Both the position numbers and the translations under genes were made by a program. From positions 2,418,001 to 2,482,000 of the forward strand of contig NZ_CP107869.1 in NCBI RefSeq assembly GCF_036013645.1: a DNA stretch of 64,000 nt, read 5' to 3'. Positions 50,362 to 59,697 of this stretch are shown here, one piece after another. Numbering within the stretch: position 1 is the first letter of the stretch; each line of letters begins with the position of its first letter. The notes under the pieces are model-generated. The model was not told the origin of the DNA. It did no database searches and saw only the letters and a list, made by a program, of their open reading frames with translations. The stretch comes from Streptomyces sp. NBC_00490 (GTDB lineage: Bacteria; Actinomycetota; Actinomycetes; Streptomycetales; Streptomycetaceae).

Positions 50362-50868
50362 CTATCCCCGCGCTCCGCGGGCCGCAACCTCCGGTGTGAG
50401 CAATCGGCGAAGACAACCCAGGCATCTGGAACGTTCCGGACCGAGACTGCCCTGTGAGATACCCAACTCCCCCGCGATTTCCCGATACGTGAGGTCCATC
50501 GGGGAGAGCAGCGCCTCCATCAGACGCGGGCAGCGGCCCGGCAAACGGCGTACGGCATCACGCAGCGCCCGGCCGCGGGCCGCCGCCAGAGCCTGGCGTT
50601 CCGGGGTGCGGTCCACGTCGTCCGCGGGCTCGGTCTCATACGGCCGTTCGAGCCGGGTCGTACGACGGGTACGGCGGGACTCCGAGCGGACCGCTCTGCG
50701 CAGCCAGCCCTGGGGGTCGGTCGGCGGGCCGTCGGTGTCGAGGCGTTCCAGCAGGCGGAGCCAGACCGCCTGTTCCAGGTCACCCGGTTCCGCACCGGTG
50801 GCATGTGCCTCGGCGGAGGCCTCGGCGGTGAGCAGGGGGCGCAGCGTGGCCACGAGGTCGTGCGTCAT
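50362..50868 (-). CDS. RNA polymerase sigma-70-like (ECF-type) factor
   Basis: 168 residues. A region-2-like helical half (GAEPGDLEQAVWLRLLERLD … PQGWLRRAVRSESRRTRRTT) joins through a short linker to region 4 (LRDAVRRLPGRCPRLMEALL; LTYREIAGELGISQGSLGPE, then RSRCLGCLRRLL). The -10-binding helix is short compared with ordinary ECF factors, so it may be a divergent or regulatory variant. No anti-sigma gene is adjacent. The ATG at 50868 lies 74 bases from the glpQ stop. Confidence 0.85.
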   Translation of the reverse strand: MTHDLVATLRPLLTAEASAEAHATGAEPGDLEQAVWLRLLERLDTDGPPTDPQGWLRRAVRSESRRTRRTTRLERPYETEPADDVDRTPERQALAAARGRALRDAVRRLPGRCPRLMEALLSPMDLTYREIAGELGISQGSLGPERSRCLGCLRRLLTPEVAARGARG

Positions 50869-50942
50869 ATGCCTGACGACGCGGCCGCCCGGGCGGCGGG
50901 TTGCCCGGGCGGCCGGTTGTCACCCCAACAGGGGTCGCGCGC

Positions 50943-52106
50943 TCAGCCATTGACGAAATCCTGGCGGGCCAGCAGCCCGGTGTCCGGGTTGTCGGTGAAG
51001 ACCCCGTCGATGCCCGTGGCGAAGTACGTCCGGTAGGCCCCGAAGACATCGCCGTACGCGTCGGCGTCGGTGCCCTTGCGGTACTCGGTGGGCAGGAAGG
51101 GGTTCTCGTTGCGCATGGTGTAGGGGTGCAGGATCAGGCCCGCCTTGTGCGCGTCCGCGACGAGGGTGGTCGGCGTGGTGAGGCTGCCGTTCGCGTCCTT
51201 CGGGATGACCAGGTCGAGGGTCGGGCCGATGCCCTGGGCGTAGCCGGCGATCTCCTTGAGGCCCTTGGGCGTGATCAGGTCGGCGACCGTGCGCGGGTCA
51301 CCCGTCTCGACGAAGTCCCAGGGGCGGCTGGTCGCGGAGGAGAGCAGGACGACCAGCGGGTTGCCGACCAGCTTGTTCAGCCGCTGGATGCTGGTGGGCT
51401 CGAAGGACTGGAGGATGACCGGCGCGTTCTTGCCGTCCTTGCCGTACTTGCGCAGCAGCTTCGCGACCCGCTCCTCCAGGCCCAGGCCCAGCTTGCGGAA
51501 GTACGTGGGGTGCTTGGTCTCGGGGTAGATCCAGACCTGCTTGCCCCGCTTGCGGGTCTGCTCGTCCTGCCACTTCAGGACCTCTTCGAAGGTGGGGATC
51601 TCCCAGCGGCCGTTGTAGAGGGTGTTGTGCGGACGGTTGGCCGGGATGCGCTCGATCGCGCGCAGGGTCTTCAGCTCGGCGAGCGTGAAGTCCTCGGTGA
51701 ACCAGCCGGTGACGGAGACACCGTCGAGGAGCTTGGTGGTCCTGCGGCCGGCGAACTCGGGATGGTCCGCGACGTCCGTCGTGCCGCCGATCTCCGGCTC
51801 GTGGCGGCAGACGAGGTGGCCGTCCTTGGTGGGCACCAGGTCGCCGGCCTCCACGACATGGGCGCCCAGGTCGAGGGCGAGCTGGTACGAGCCGAAGGTG
51901 TGCTCCGGCCGGTAGCCGCTGGCGCCCCGGTGGCCGATGATCGTCGGCACGGGCAGGCTCTTCACCCCACCACCATGCCGTGCCTCGCCCGCTCTCGCGG
52001 TACCCGGCAGTCCGAGGACCGCTCCGCTCGCACCGAGCACCGCGGCGCCGAGAAGCGCCCGCCGGCCGGTCCCGCCCACCTGCTCGTCCGAGTTCTGCGT
52101 TCCCAT
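50943..52106 (-). CDS. glpQ: Tat-secreted glycerophosphodiester phosphodiesterase
   Basis: 387 residues. Tat signal with GRRALLGAAVLGASGAVLGL and cleavage after ARA near residue 38. The GDPD catalytic start is IIGHRGASGYRPEHTFGSYQ and then HEPEIGGTTDV; the α-helical insert and KQVWIYPETKHP are standard for GlpQ, and the C-terminus has GIDGVFTDNPDTG. It cleaves glycerophosphodiesters from lipid or teichoic acid breakdown to glycerol 3-phosphate outside the cell. The orthologue is known to be exported by Tat and to respond to phosphate supply. It diverges from plsC across 332 bases. Confidence 0.94.
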   Translation of the reverse strand: MGTQNSDEQVGGTGRRALLGAAVLGASGAVLGLPGTARAGEARHGGGVKSLPVPTIIGHRGASGYRPEHTFGSYQLALDLGAHVVEAGDLVPTKDGHLVCRHEPEIGGTTDVADHPEFAGRRTTKLLDGVSVTGWFTEDFTLAELKTLRAIERIPANRPHNTLYNGRWEIPTFEEVLKWQDEQTRKRGKQVWIYPETKHPTYFRKLGLGLEERVAKLLRKYGKDGKNAPVILQSFEPTSIQRLNKLVGNPLVVLLSSATSRPWDFVETGDPRTVADLITPKGLKEIAGYAQGIGPTLDLVIPKDANGSLTTPTTLVADAHKAGLILHPYTMRNENPFLPTEYRKGTDADAYGDVFGAYRTYFATGIDGVFTDNPDTGLLARQDFVNG

Positions 52107-52339
52107 GAGGGCCCTCCCTGCGTCGGCTCTTCAGTGCGGGCCGATCGTAGGTGTGTGTACATGTCGGACGGGAGACCTCCGGCAGAACACGCGGGTGACG
52201 CCGGATGTCGTACCGAAGGTTTGAGTTGACGACTCATCAGAAGGGGTACGCGATGTCCGTCACATCATGGCCAACGGGTTACGGGCGGTACTCCGGGCGC
52301 CACCGCAGGTAAACCAGCGTCAACAGTACGTAAGACCTC

Positions 52340-52357
52340 GGTGAACCCGGTGAACCC
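52340..52357. promoter_or_regulatory. Tandem GGTGAACCC x2 (GGGTTCACC on the minus strand) between glpQ and plsC
   Basis: GGTGAACCC occurs twice without a gap (52340–52348, 52349–52357). The GTTCACC core equals the PHO-box core, but the period here is 9, whereas PhoP sites repeat every 11 bases, so PhoP binding is uncertain. The rest of 52107–52438 shows no gene. Confidence 0.4.
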
Positions 52358-52438
52358 GATGTGCACGACCCCGGGAACCGCGAGTATCGTCCTCACCTGC
52401 ACAGACATATACCGATTCACTTGACACCGGAGGATCCG

Positions 52439-53110
52439 TTGTCCCGCTTCGCGCTCATCAAGGCAATGCTCGGACCGATCATGCGCCTGATGTTCCGCCC
52501 CCGGGTGGAGGGCGCTGAGCACATCCCCGGAGACGGCCCGGTGATCCTCGCCGGCAACCACCTCACGTTCATCGACTCGATGATCATGCCGCTCTTCTGC
52601 GACCGCCAGGTCTTCTTCATCGGCAAGGACGAGTACGTCACCGGCAAGGGCCTCAAGGGGCGGCTGATGGCCTGGTTCTTCACGGGCTGCGGCATGATCC
52701 CGGTCGACCGGGACGGCGGGCGCGGTGGTGTCGCGGCGCTGATGACCGGGCGCCGGGTGCTGGAGGAGGGCAAGGTCTTCAGCATCTACCCGGAGGGCAC
52801 CCGCTCCCCCGACGGCCGGCTCTACCGCGGTCGCACCGGGATCGCGCGGCTGGCCATGATGACCGGTGCGCCGGTTGTCCCGTTCGCCATCATCGGTACG
52901 GACAAGGTGCAGCCGGGCGGTTCGGGGATTCCGCGGCCCGGCCGCGTGACCGTGCGGTTCGGTGAGGCGATGGAGTTCTCCCGGTACGAGGGGATGGACC
53001 GGGACCGGTATGTGCTGCGGGCGGTCACGGACTCCGTGATGACGGAGGTCATGCGGCTGTCCGGGCAGGAGTACGTGGACATGTACGCCACGAAGGCGAA
53101 GGCCGCGTAG
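52439..53110 (+). CDS. plsC: 1-acyl-glycerol-3-phosphate acyltransferase (PlsC)
   Basis: 223 residues. H-x4-D is NHLTFIDSM (about residues 40–48), the phosphate-binding block is FSIYPEGTRSPDGRLYRGR, and the later motif VVPFAIIGTD completes the family set. It converts lysophosphatidic to phosphatidic acid at the inner membrane. The start is TTG 52439: GGAGG lies six bases before it, whereas upstream in-frame codons lack a ribosome site and would add a His/Pro-rich tail. A dispersed element ends the gene and separates it from the convergent transporter gene. Confidence 0.88.
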   Translation: MSRFALIKAMLGPIMRLMFRPRVEGAEHIPGDGPVILAGNHLTFIDSMIMPLFCDRQVFFIGKDEYVTGKGLKGRLMAWFFTGCGMIPVDRDGGRGGVAALMTGRRVLEEGKVFSIYPEGTRSPDGRLYRGRTGIARLAMMTGAPVVPFAIIGTDKVQPGGSGIPRPGRVTVRFGEAMEFSRYEGMDRDRYVLRAVTDSVMTEVMRLSGQEYVDMYATKAKAA

Positions 53111-53133
53111 GACGTCGTCCGCGGGACCGTGGG

Positions 53134-53160
53134 GGCTTGTCGCGCAGTTCCCCGCGCCCC
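53134..53160. repeat. Dispersed element, single copy (GTCGCGCAGTTCCCCGCGCCCC)
   Basis: GGCTTGTCGCGCAGTTCCCC followed by GCGCCCC, the same core as at 16920, 56400 and 63536. It lies between the convergent plsC and MFS genes and probably ends both transcripts. Confidence 0.8.
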
Positions 53161-54680
53161 TAATTGCCCAGCCGCTGGTCGCGGAGCATGAACCAGGCCG
53201 CCACCGCCGCTGCCAGCAGGACCGCTGCTCCCAGGCCCGCCGCGAGTGACAGGCCGTCCACGAAGGCCTGTCGCGCCGAGTCCAGGAGTGCCGCCGACTG
53301 CTGCGCCGGCATCCCCGCCGCCGCCTCCACCGCGCCGCCCAGCGACTCGTGTGCCCCGTCCGGTGTGCCCGCCGGGCCCGTGAAGTCGCGGTACACGCCC
53401 GTCACGATGGAGCCCAGTACGGCGATGCCGAGGGCCGCGCCCAGTTCGTAGGCCGTCTCCGAGACCGCCGACGCCGAGCCCGCCTGTTCCTTCGGGACGC
53501 TCGACAGGATCACGTCCGCCGTCACCGTGAACGAGAAGCCCGCGCCGATGCCGACGACCAGCAGGGCCGCGCCCAGCAGCGGGTAGCCCGTCGACTGGTC
53601 GATCACCGTCAGGGAGGCCAGGGCGAGGCCGACCGCCGCCAGGCCCCCCGCGACCACCGAGCGGACCGAGAAGCGGCGGGCCGCCCGGCCGGCGAGCAGG
53701 CCCGCCGCCACCGCGCCGATCGCCGCGGGAAGTTCGGCCAGGCCCGCCTCCAACGGGCGCCTGCCCTGCACGAGTTGCAGGTACTGCGACAGGAAGAACA
53801 CCAGCCCCGACAGGCCGAGGATGGTCAGCAGGTCGGCGAGGACGGCCGCGCTGAAGCCTCGGTTGCGGAACAGCCGCATGTCCAGCAGCGGGGTCGGCAG
53901 GGTCAGCTGGCGGCGGACGAACCAGATCAGCGCGCCCGCGCCCAGCAGGGCGACGGCGGCGGCCTCGCCGCCGAAGCCGTGGGTGGCGGCCTCCTTGACG
54001 GCGTAGACCAGGGCGATCATGCCGACCAGGGACAGGGTCACGCTGAGCATGTCCCACGGGCCCGGGTCCGGGTTCTTCGACTCCGGCAGCAGTTTGACGC
54101 CGACGACGACCAGGACGGCCATCACGGGCAGGTTGATCAGGAAGACCGAGCCCCACCAGAAGTGTTCGAGCAGGAAGCCGCCGGCGATCGGGCCGATCGC
54201 CGTACCGGCGGAGGCGGTCGCGCCCCAGATGCCGACGGCGAGGCTGCGTTCACGCGGGTCGTGGAAGAGGTTGCGGATCAGGGCGAGGGTCGCCGGCATC
54301 AGCGTCGCGCCCGCCACGCCCAGCAGGGCGCGGGCGAGGATCATCAACTCCGGTGTCGTGGCGTAGGCGTTGAGGACCGAGATCGCACCGAACGCCGTGG
54401 CGCCGACGAGGAGTATCTTCTTGCGGCCTATTCGGTCGCCGAGGCTGCCCATCGAGACGAGCAGACCGGCGATGACGAAGGAGTAGACGTCGCCGATCCA
54501 CAGGAGCTGGGTGCCGGACGGCTTCAGGTCCTCACTGATGTAGGGGGTCGCGAGACCGAGGACGGTCGCGTCGACGGCCACCAGCAGCACGGCGAGCACG
54601 AGGACGGACAGCGCGAGCCAACGTCCCGGGCGCTTGGTCACCGCCTCGGTCGTCGACGCCGGCTGCAGGGTGCTGGTCAT
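53160..54680 (-). CDS. MFS drug-efflux transporter, 14-helix DHA2 type
   Basis: 506 residues, about 14 membrane helices. Motif A is GSLGDRIGRKKILLVG, motif C ASAGTAIGPIAGGFL, and LALSVLVLAVLLVAVDATVL is helix 1. It exports hydrophobic compounds with protons. Its ATG overlaps the TGA of the TetR gene (ATGA at 54677–54680), so regulator and pump form one unit. GGAGAGAGG precedes the start. Substrate unknown. Confidence 0.93.
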   Translation of the reverse strand: MTSTLQPASTTEAVTKRPGRWLALSVLVLAVLLVAVDATVLGLATPYISEDLKPSGTQLLWIGDVYSFVIAGLLVSMGSLGDRIGRKKILLVGATAFGAISVLNAYATTPELMILARALLGVAGATLMPATLALIRNLFHDPRERSLAVGIWGATASAGTAIGPIAGGFLLEHFWWGSVFLINLPVMAVLVVVGVKLLPESKNPDPGPWDMLSVTLSLVGMIALVYAVKEAATHGFGGEAAAVALLGAGALIWFVRRQLTLPTPLLDMRLFRNRGFSAAVLADLLTILGLSGLVFFLSQYLQLVQGRRPLEAGLAELPAAIGAVAAGLLAGRAARRFSVRSVVAGGLAAVGLALASLTVIDQSTGYPLLGAALLVVGIGAGFSFTVTADVILSSVPKEQAGSASAVSETAYELGAALGIAVLGSIVTGVYRDFTGPAGTPDGAHESLGGAVEAAAGMPAQQSAALLDSARQAFVDGLSLAAGLGAAVLLAAAVAAWFMLRDQRLGN

Positions 54681-55225
54681 GATTCCTCTCTCCGTAGTGC
54701 TCCGCCGAGCAACAGCTCGACGATCATGTAATGGAAGTCGTTGGCGGCCACCCGGCCCTCCGACACCGCCCAGGCGCCGGAGGCCAGCAGGCCGTACAGC
54801 GCTTCGGTGAGCCAGGTCGGTGTGAGGTCGATGCGGAACTCGCCGCTCGCCTGGCCGCGCTTGAACAGGGCCGCGATGCGTTCGTCGATGCGGGTCCAAC
54901 CCGCGTTCTGCTCTCCCTCGAACAGCTGGTTCTCGCTGTAGAGGAAGGCGAGGAGGGCGGCGACCGGTTCGATCTCGCGCACCAGTCGCCGTACGGCGTC
55001 GCCGGCGGGGCCCTCGTCCGGGCGGGCCGCGTCCAGGGCGGCCTCGCATTCGGCGATGCCGAGCGCCTCCAGGGCCCGTACGAGCGCGTCGCGCCCGGCG
55101 AACTGGCGGTGCAGGGTGGCGCGGCTGATCCCGGCGGCCTTCGCGACCTCGTCCATGGTCGCGGTGGATTTGTGGGTCAGCAGGGCCGCGGCGCTGCGCA
55201 GCACGTGGTCACGATCGACAGCCAT
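54677..55225 (-). CDS. TetR-family repressor of the adjacent MFS pump
   Basis: 182 residues. The HTH is TMDEVAKAAGISRATLHRQF with FAGRDALVRALEALG (about 25–60); the C-terminal α-helical ligand domain follows. The ATG at 55225 (MAVDRDHVLR) lies inside the left outer half of a 64-bp symmetric operator. It very likely represses itself and the pump and responds to the pump's substrate. A longer frame to 55252 is open but crosses the operator. Confidence 0.92.
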   Translation of the reverse strand: MAVDRDHVLRSAAALLTHKSTATMDEVAKAAGISRATLHRQFAGRDALVRALEALGIAECEAALDAARPDEGPAGDAVRRLVREIEPVAALLAFLYSENQLFEGEQNAGWTRIDERIAALFKRGQASGEFRIDLTPTWLTEALYGLLASGAWAVSEGRVAANDFHYMIVELLLGGALRREES

Positions 55226-55285
55226 GAGACAACCATAGCCCATGTGAGACATTTACGTCTCACCATGGGCATGGGTGTCTCATGG
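55222..55285. promoter_or_regulatory. 64-bp nested symmetric operator of the TetR/MFS pair
   Basis: Inner arms GTGAGAC (55244–55250) and GTCTCAC (55257–55263) flank ATTTAC. Outer arms CCATGAGAC (55222–55230) and GTCTCATGG (55277–55285) have exactly the same centre (55253.5). Four TGAGAC half-sites in one symmetric arrangement fit a TetR-type repressor binding as two dimers, here between the repressor start and the convergent aldo/keto reductase end. Confidence 0.7.
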
Positions 55286-55308
55286 GTGGCCGTCGAGCCG
55301 TGTCTGTG

Positions 55309-56280
55309 TCAGTGCCAGGGCAACTGCCCGCGCAGCGCCCAGTACGCCTGCGGCTCCTCCGCGAGCCCCGCGAGGCGGGCCAGCTGGTCCTCGTCCAGGT
55401 CCACGACCGCGGCGTGCAGGTTGGAGGCGAGCTGGCCGGCGGTGGCGGCGCCGGAGAGGACGACGCCGGCCCAGGGCTGCCGCAGGATCAGGGCGAGGGC
55501 GACCGCGTCGCAGCCGAGGTCCGTCTCCGCGGCCACCGCCTTCAGGGCGTCCGGCGCGTACGGGTCCGCGAGCCTGCCGTTGGCCATGCCCTCCTTGACG
55601 ATCACGGTCAACCCGGCGTCGTGGGCCTCGGCGAGGGCGGGGGCGGCCGAGGTCTCCAGGGCGTTGTAGGTCGACTGGACCGTGCGGAAGAGGGGCTCGC
55701 CGTCGACCGTCACGGCGAGCGCGGCGCGGATGGCGTCGGCCTGGGCGGGGCCGCTGGTGGAGAAGCCGATGCTCACGCCCGCGGCGGCCGCTTCGGCCAG
55801 CTTCGCGTGGAGTTCCTTGTCGGTCAGGGCCGGGCTGTCCGGGGTGACCGAGTGGATCTGGTAGAGGTCCAGACGGTCGCCGAGGAGCTCGGCGGTCTCG
55901 CCGCGCTGGCGGACGTACGTCTGGACGCTGTGGTCCTTGACCTCGTGCTTCTCGGCGTCGGTGGTCCAGGCGGCGGTGTAGGTGTAGCCCCATTTGCTGC
56001 CTACGACGATGTCGTCGATGTCGGGGCGCGCGTTCAGCCAGTCGGCGAGGAACTCCTCGGAGCGGCCGTAGGAGCGGGCGGCGTCGAAGTAGCGGACGCC
56101 CTGGAAGTAGGCGGCGTCCAGGAGTTCATGGGTGCGGGCGCGCAGGGCGTCGACGCTGCGGCTCTCCGGGAGGTCCTGGTCGCGGCCGAGGTTGATGTAG
56201 CCGGGGCGGCCGACCGCGGCGAGGCCGAAGCCGATGTGGCAGGTGGGGGTTGTCGCTGTGGCCAGGCGGGCGAAGGGCAT
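55309..56280 (-). CDS. Aldo/keto reductase
   Basis: 323 residues, (β/α)8 barrel. Catalytic Asp/Tyr lie in YFDAARSYGRSEEFLADWL, Lys in VVGSKWGYTYTA and His in LDLYQIHSVTPDSPAL; the C-terminal cofactor part is SGAATAGQLASN. It reduces an aldehyde or ketone with NADPH; the substrate is unknown. The ATG at 56280 (MPFARLATAT) has GGAG seven bases upstream; the longer frame is rejected. It is placed between argH and the TetR gene and reads towards the latter. Confidence 0.91.
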   Translation of the reverse strand: MPFARLATATTPTCHIGFGLAAVGRPGYINLGRDQDLPESRSVDALRARTHELLDAAYFQGVRYFDAARSYGRSEEFLADWLNARPDIDDIVVGSKWGYTYTAAWTTDAEKHEVKDHSVQTYVRQRGETAELLGDRLDLYQIHSVTPDSPALTDKELHAKLAEAAAAGVSIGFSTSGPAQADAIRAALAVTVDGEPLFRTVQSTYNALETSAAPALAEAHDAGLTVIVKEGMANGRLADPYAPDALKAVAAETDLGCDAVALALILRQPWAGVVLSGAATAGQLASNLHAAVVDLDEDQLARLAGLAEEPQAYWALRGQLPWH

Positions 56281-56389
56281 CGCGGGCTCCGTTGGGTCGG
56301 CTCCAGGCTCGATGACCAACTTAACCCGCGATGACCTTCGGTGAGGCAGGGCGCCTACGAGTTCGGGGCGTGCGGCTCGATCGCGGGTA

Positions 56390-56440
56390 CGGGTGCTTCG
56401 TGGCTTGTCGCGCAGTTCCCCCGCGCCCCGTTCGGGGCGC
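56390..56440 (-). repeat. Dispersed element with argH terminator hairpin
   Basis: GGGTGCTTCGTGGCTTGTCG continuing into GCAGTTCCCCCGCGCCCC is the long form of the dispersed element (compare 63536–63580, inverted). GCGCCCC/GTTC/GGGGCGC (56423–56440) is a perfect 7-bp tetraloop hairpin five bases after the argH stop, serving as its terminator. Confidence 0.8.
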
Positions 56441-56445
56441 TTCAC

Positions 56446-58083
<1,638 letters not shown>

Positions 58084-58088
58084 TCAGC

Positions 58089-58976
58089 ATGTCCAGGGCT
58101 CTTCCGAAGTACAACAAGCGCCGTGTCGCGTTCATCGGCGGTGCCACCGCCCTCGTGCTGACCGGTGCGGTGATCGCCGGTTCCGCCCTCGCCGGAGAGA
58201 GCTCCAAGAGCAACGGCACGGCCAACGCCCAGACCCTCGCCGCCCCCGGCACCATCAGCTGCCCCGACGTCGCCTCCCAGCTCCCCGCGATCCCCGCGAC
58301 CGCGCAGGCCGAGGTCGACCGCAACCTCACGCTCCTGCAGACCCAGATCGACGAGGCCAACCAGCGCCTGATCGACACCGTGGGCCAGGGCGGAGCCAAC
58401 TTCGTCCAGAACGCCATCCTCGGCCCGCTGGAGGACAAGCGGATCGCCGTGGTCAACCGCATCGCCACCGCCATCGGCCGCACCGCCGACCGCCCGGCGG
58501 GCCTGGAGGCGCTCGCGCCCTGCGCGCTCAACGCGGGCGGCGTCGCCGAGGAAGAGGCGGGAGCGGGAGCGGGCGAGGAGGCCGGCGCGGGCGAGGAGGC
58601 CGAGGCCGCCCCGAGCGCCGCGGCGTCGGACGCCGCCGAGGAGGCGGGCAACGAGGCGGGCGAGGAAGCGGGCAACGCCGGCGTCGGGACCATCACCTGC
58701 CCGGACGTCGCCTCCCAGCTCCCCGCGATCCCCGCGACCGCGCAGGCCGAGGTCGACCGCAACCTCGCCCTTCTGCAGACGCAGATCGACGAGGCCAACG
58801 AACGTCTGGTCAAGACGGTCGGCCAGGGCGGACCGAACTTCGTCCAGAACGCCATCGTCGGCCCGCTGGCCAGCAAGCGCACCGCCGCCATCGAGCGCAT
58901 CGCCATCTCCATCGGCCGTACCGCCGAGAAGCCGCAGGGCCTGGACTCCCTCGCCGCCTGCACGCTCACGAAGTGA
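58089..58976 (+). CDS. Secreted protein with two tandem copies of a ~95-residue domain
   Basis: 295 residues. Signal peptide: RRVAFIGGATALVLTGAVIA then GSALAG. Residues about 53–148 and about 199–295 are near-identical copies (CPDVASQLPAIPATAQAEVD; RNLxLLQTQIDEAN; VGQGGxNFVQNAI; IGRTAxxPxGL), each with one Cys near each end, joined by an Ala/Glu-rich acidic linker (about 150–195). The domain is probably helical; each pair of Cys could form a disulphide. I do not know the family's function. It diverges from argH, about 210 bases between starts, and a 12-bp hairpin ends it. Confidence 0.82.
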   Translation: MSRALPKYNKRRVAFIGGATALVLTGAVIAGSALAGESSKSNGTANAQTLAAPGTISCPDVASQLPAIPATAQAEVDRNLTLLQTQIDEANQRLIDTVGQGGANFVQNAILGPLEDKRIAVVNRIATAIGRTADRPAGLEALAPCALNAGGVAEEEAGAGAGEEAGAGEEAEAAPSAAASDAAEEAGNEAGEEAGNAGVGTITCPDVASQLPAIPATAQAEVDRNLALLQTQIDEANERLVKTVGQGGPNFVQNAIVGPLASKRTAAIERIAISIGRTAEKPQGLDSLAACTLTK

Positions 58977-58989
58977 CGTGACAGGCGCT

Positions 58990-59027
58990 GTGGCCGCCCC
59001 GTCTTCAGCGCCGGCCGGGGCGGCCAC
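58990..59027 (+). terminator. Hairpin terminator after the duplicated secreted protein
   Basis: GTGGCCGCCCCG (58990–59001) pairs perfectly with CGGGGCGGCCAC (59016–59027), 14 bases after the stop. Confidence 0.78.
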
Positions 59028-59071
59028 GGCGATGCGTGCGCGGACGCCTGCCGGACGGATACCGCAATTCA

Positions 59072-59110
59072 TTAGACAGGCGAAAGAGTTGCACCCATAA
59101 TCGTTAGACA
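59072..59110 (+). promoter_or_regulatory. Promoter with repeated TTAGACA before the PPOX gene
   Basis: TTAGAC (59072–59077) and CATAAT (59096–59101) are spaced by 18 bases and end eight bases before the ATG at 59110, so the transcript would be leaderless or nearly so. TTAGACA recurs at 59104–59110 over the start codon. Confidence 0.5.
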
Positions 59111-59694
59111 TGGGAAAGACCTATGAACGCATAGACGGCAGGCTGCGCACCTTCATCGAGGCGCAGCCCATTTTCTTCACCGCGACCGCCCCCCTCTCCG
59201 GCGACGGCACGGTCAACCTCTCCCCCAAGGGCCTCAAGGGCTCTTTCGCGGTTCTGGACGAACTCACCTTCGCCTACCTGGACTTCGCGGGATCCAACGC
59301 CGAGACGGTCGCGCATCTTCGGGAGAACGGCCGGATCACCCTGATGTGGTGCGCGTTCGAGGGCCCGCCCAACATCGTCCGCGTGCACGGCCGCGGCGAG
59401 GCGGTCCTGCGGGACGACCCGCGTTTCAAGGAACTCCTCGGCCACTTCCCGGACATCGACCCGGGCCTGCACGGACTGCGGGCGATCATCGTCGTGACGG
59501 CCGAGACGATCCGCGACTCCTGCGGCTACGCGGTGCCCTTCATGACGTACGACGAGGACCGCGATCTGCACGCCAGGCGCTTCGCGCGCGAGGACGACGC
59601 ATCGCTGAGCGCCTACTTCGCCAAGCGGCAGATCGCCACGAGCCTGGATGGCCTACCCGGGCTGCCGCTGCCGTTGCCGCCCTCTACGGTCTGA
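59110..59694 (+). CDS. Pyridoxamine 5'-phosphate oxidase-fold (split β-barrel) flavin protein
   Basis: 194 residues. The split-barrel pattern is seen in EAQPIFFTATAPLSGDGTVN, LSPKGLKGSFAVLDELTFAY and GRITLMWCAFEGPPNIVRVH; the C-terminal part (HARRFAREDDASLSAYFAKR) is helical. Members bind FMN or F420 and act on small molecules; specific PLP synthesis is not implied. ATG at 59110. The next gene begins three bases after the stop. Confidence 0.88.
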   Translation: MGKTYERIDGRLRTFIEAQPIFFTATAPLSGDGTVNLSPKGLKGSFAVLDELTFAYLDFAGSNAETVAHLRENGRITLMWCAFEGPPNIVRVHGRGEAVLRDDPRFKELLGHFPDIDPGLHGLRAIIVVTAETIRDSCGYAVPFMTYDEDRDLHARRFAREDDASLSAYFAKRQIATSLDGLPGLPLPLPPSTV

Positions 59695-59697
59695 GCC

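Noticed and set aside
52340..52357. Canonical PHO box
   Set aside because: The GTTCACC cores are 9, not 11, bases apart; kept only as an unassigned regulatory repeat.
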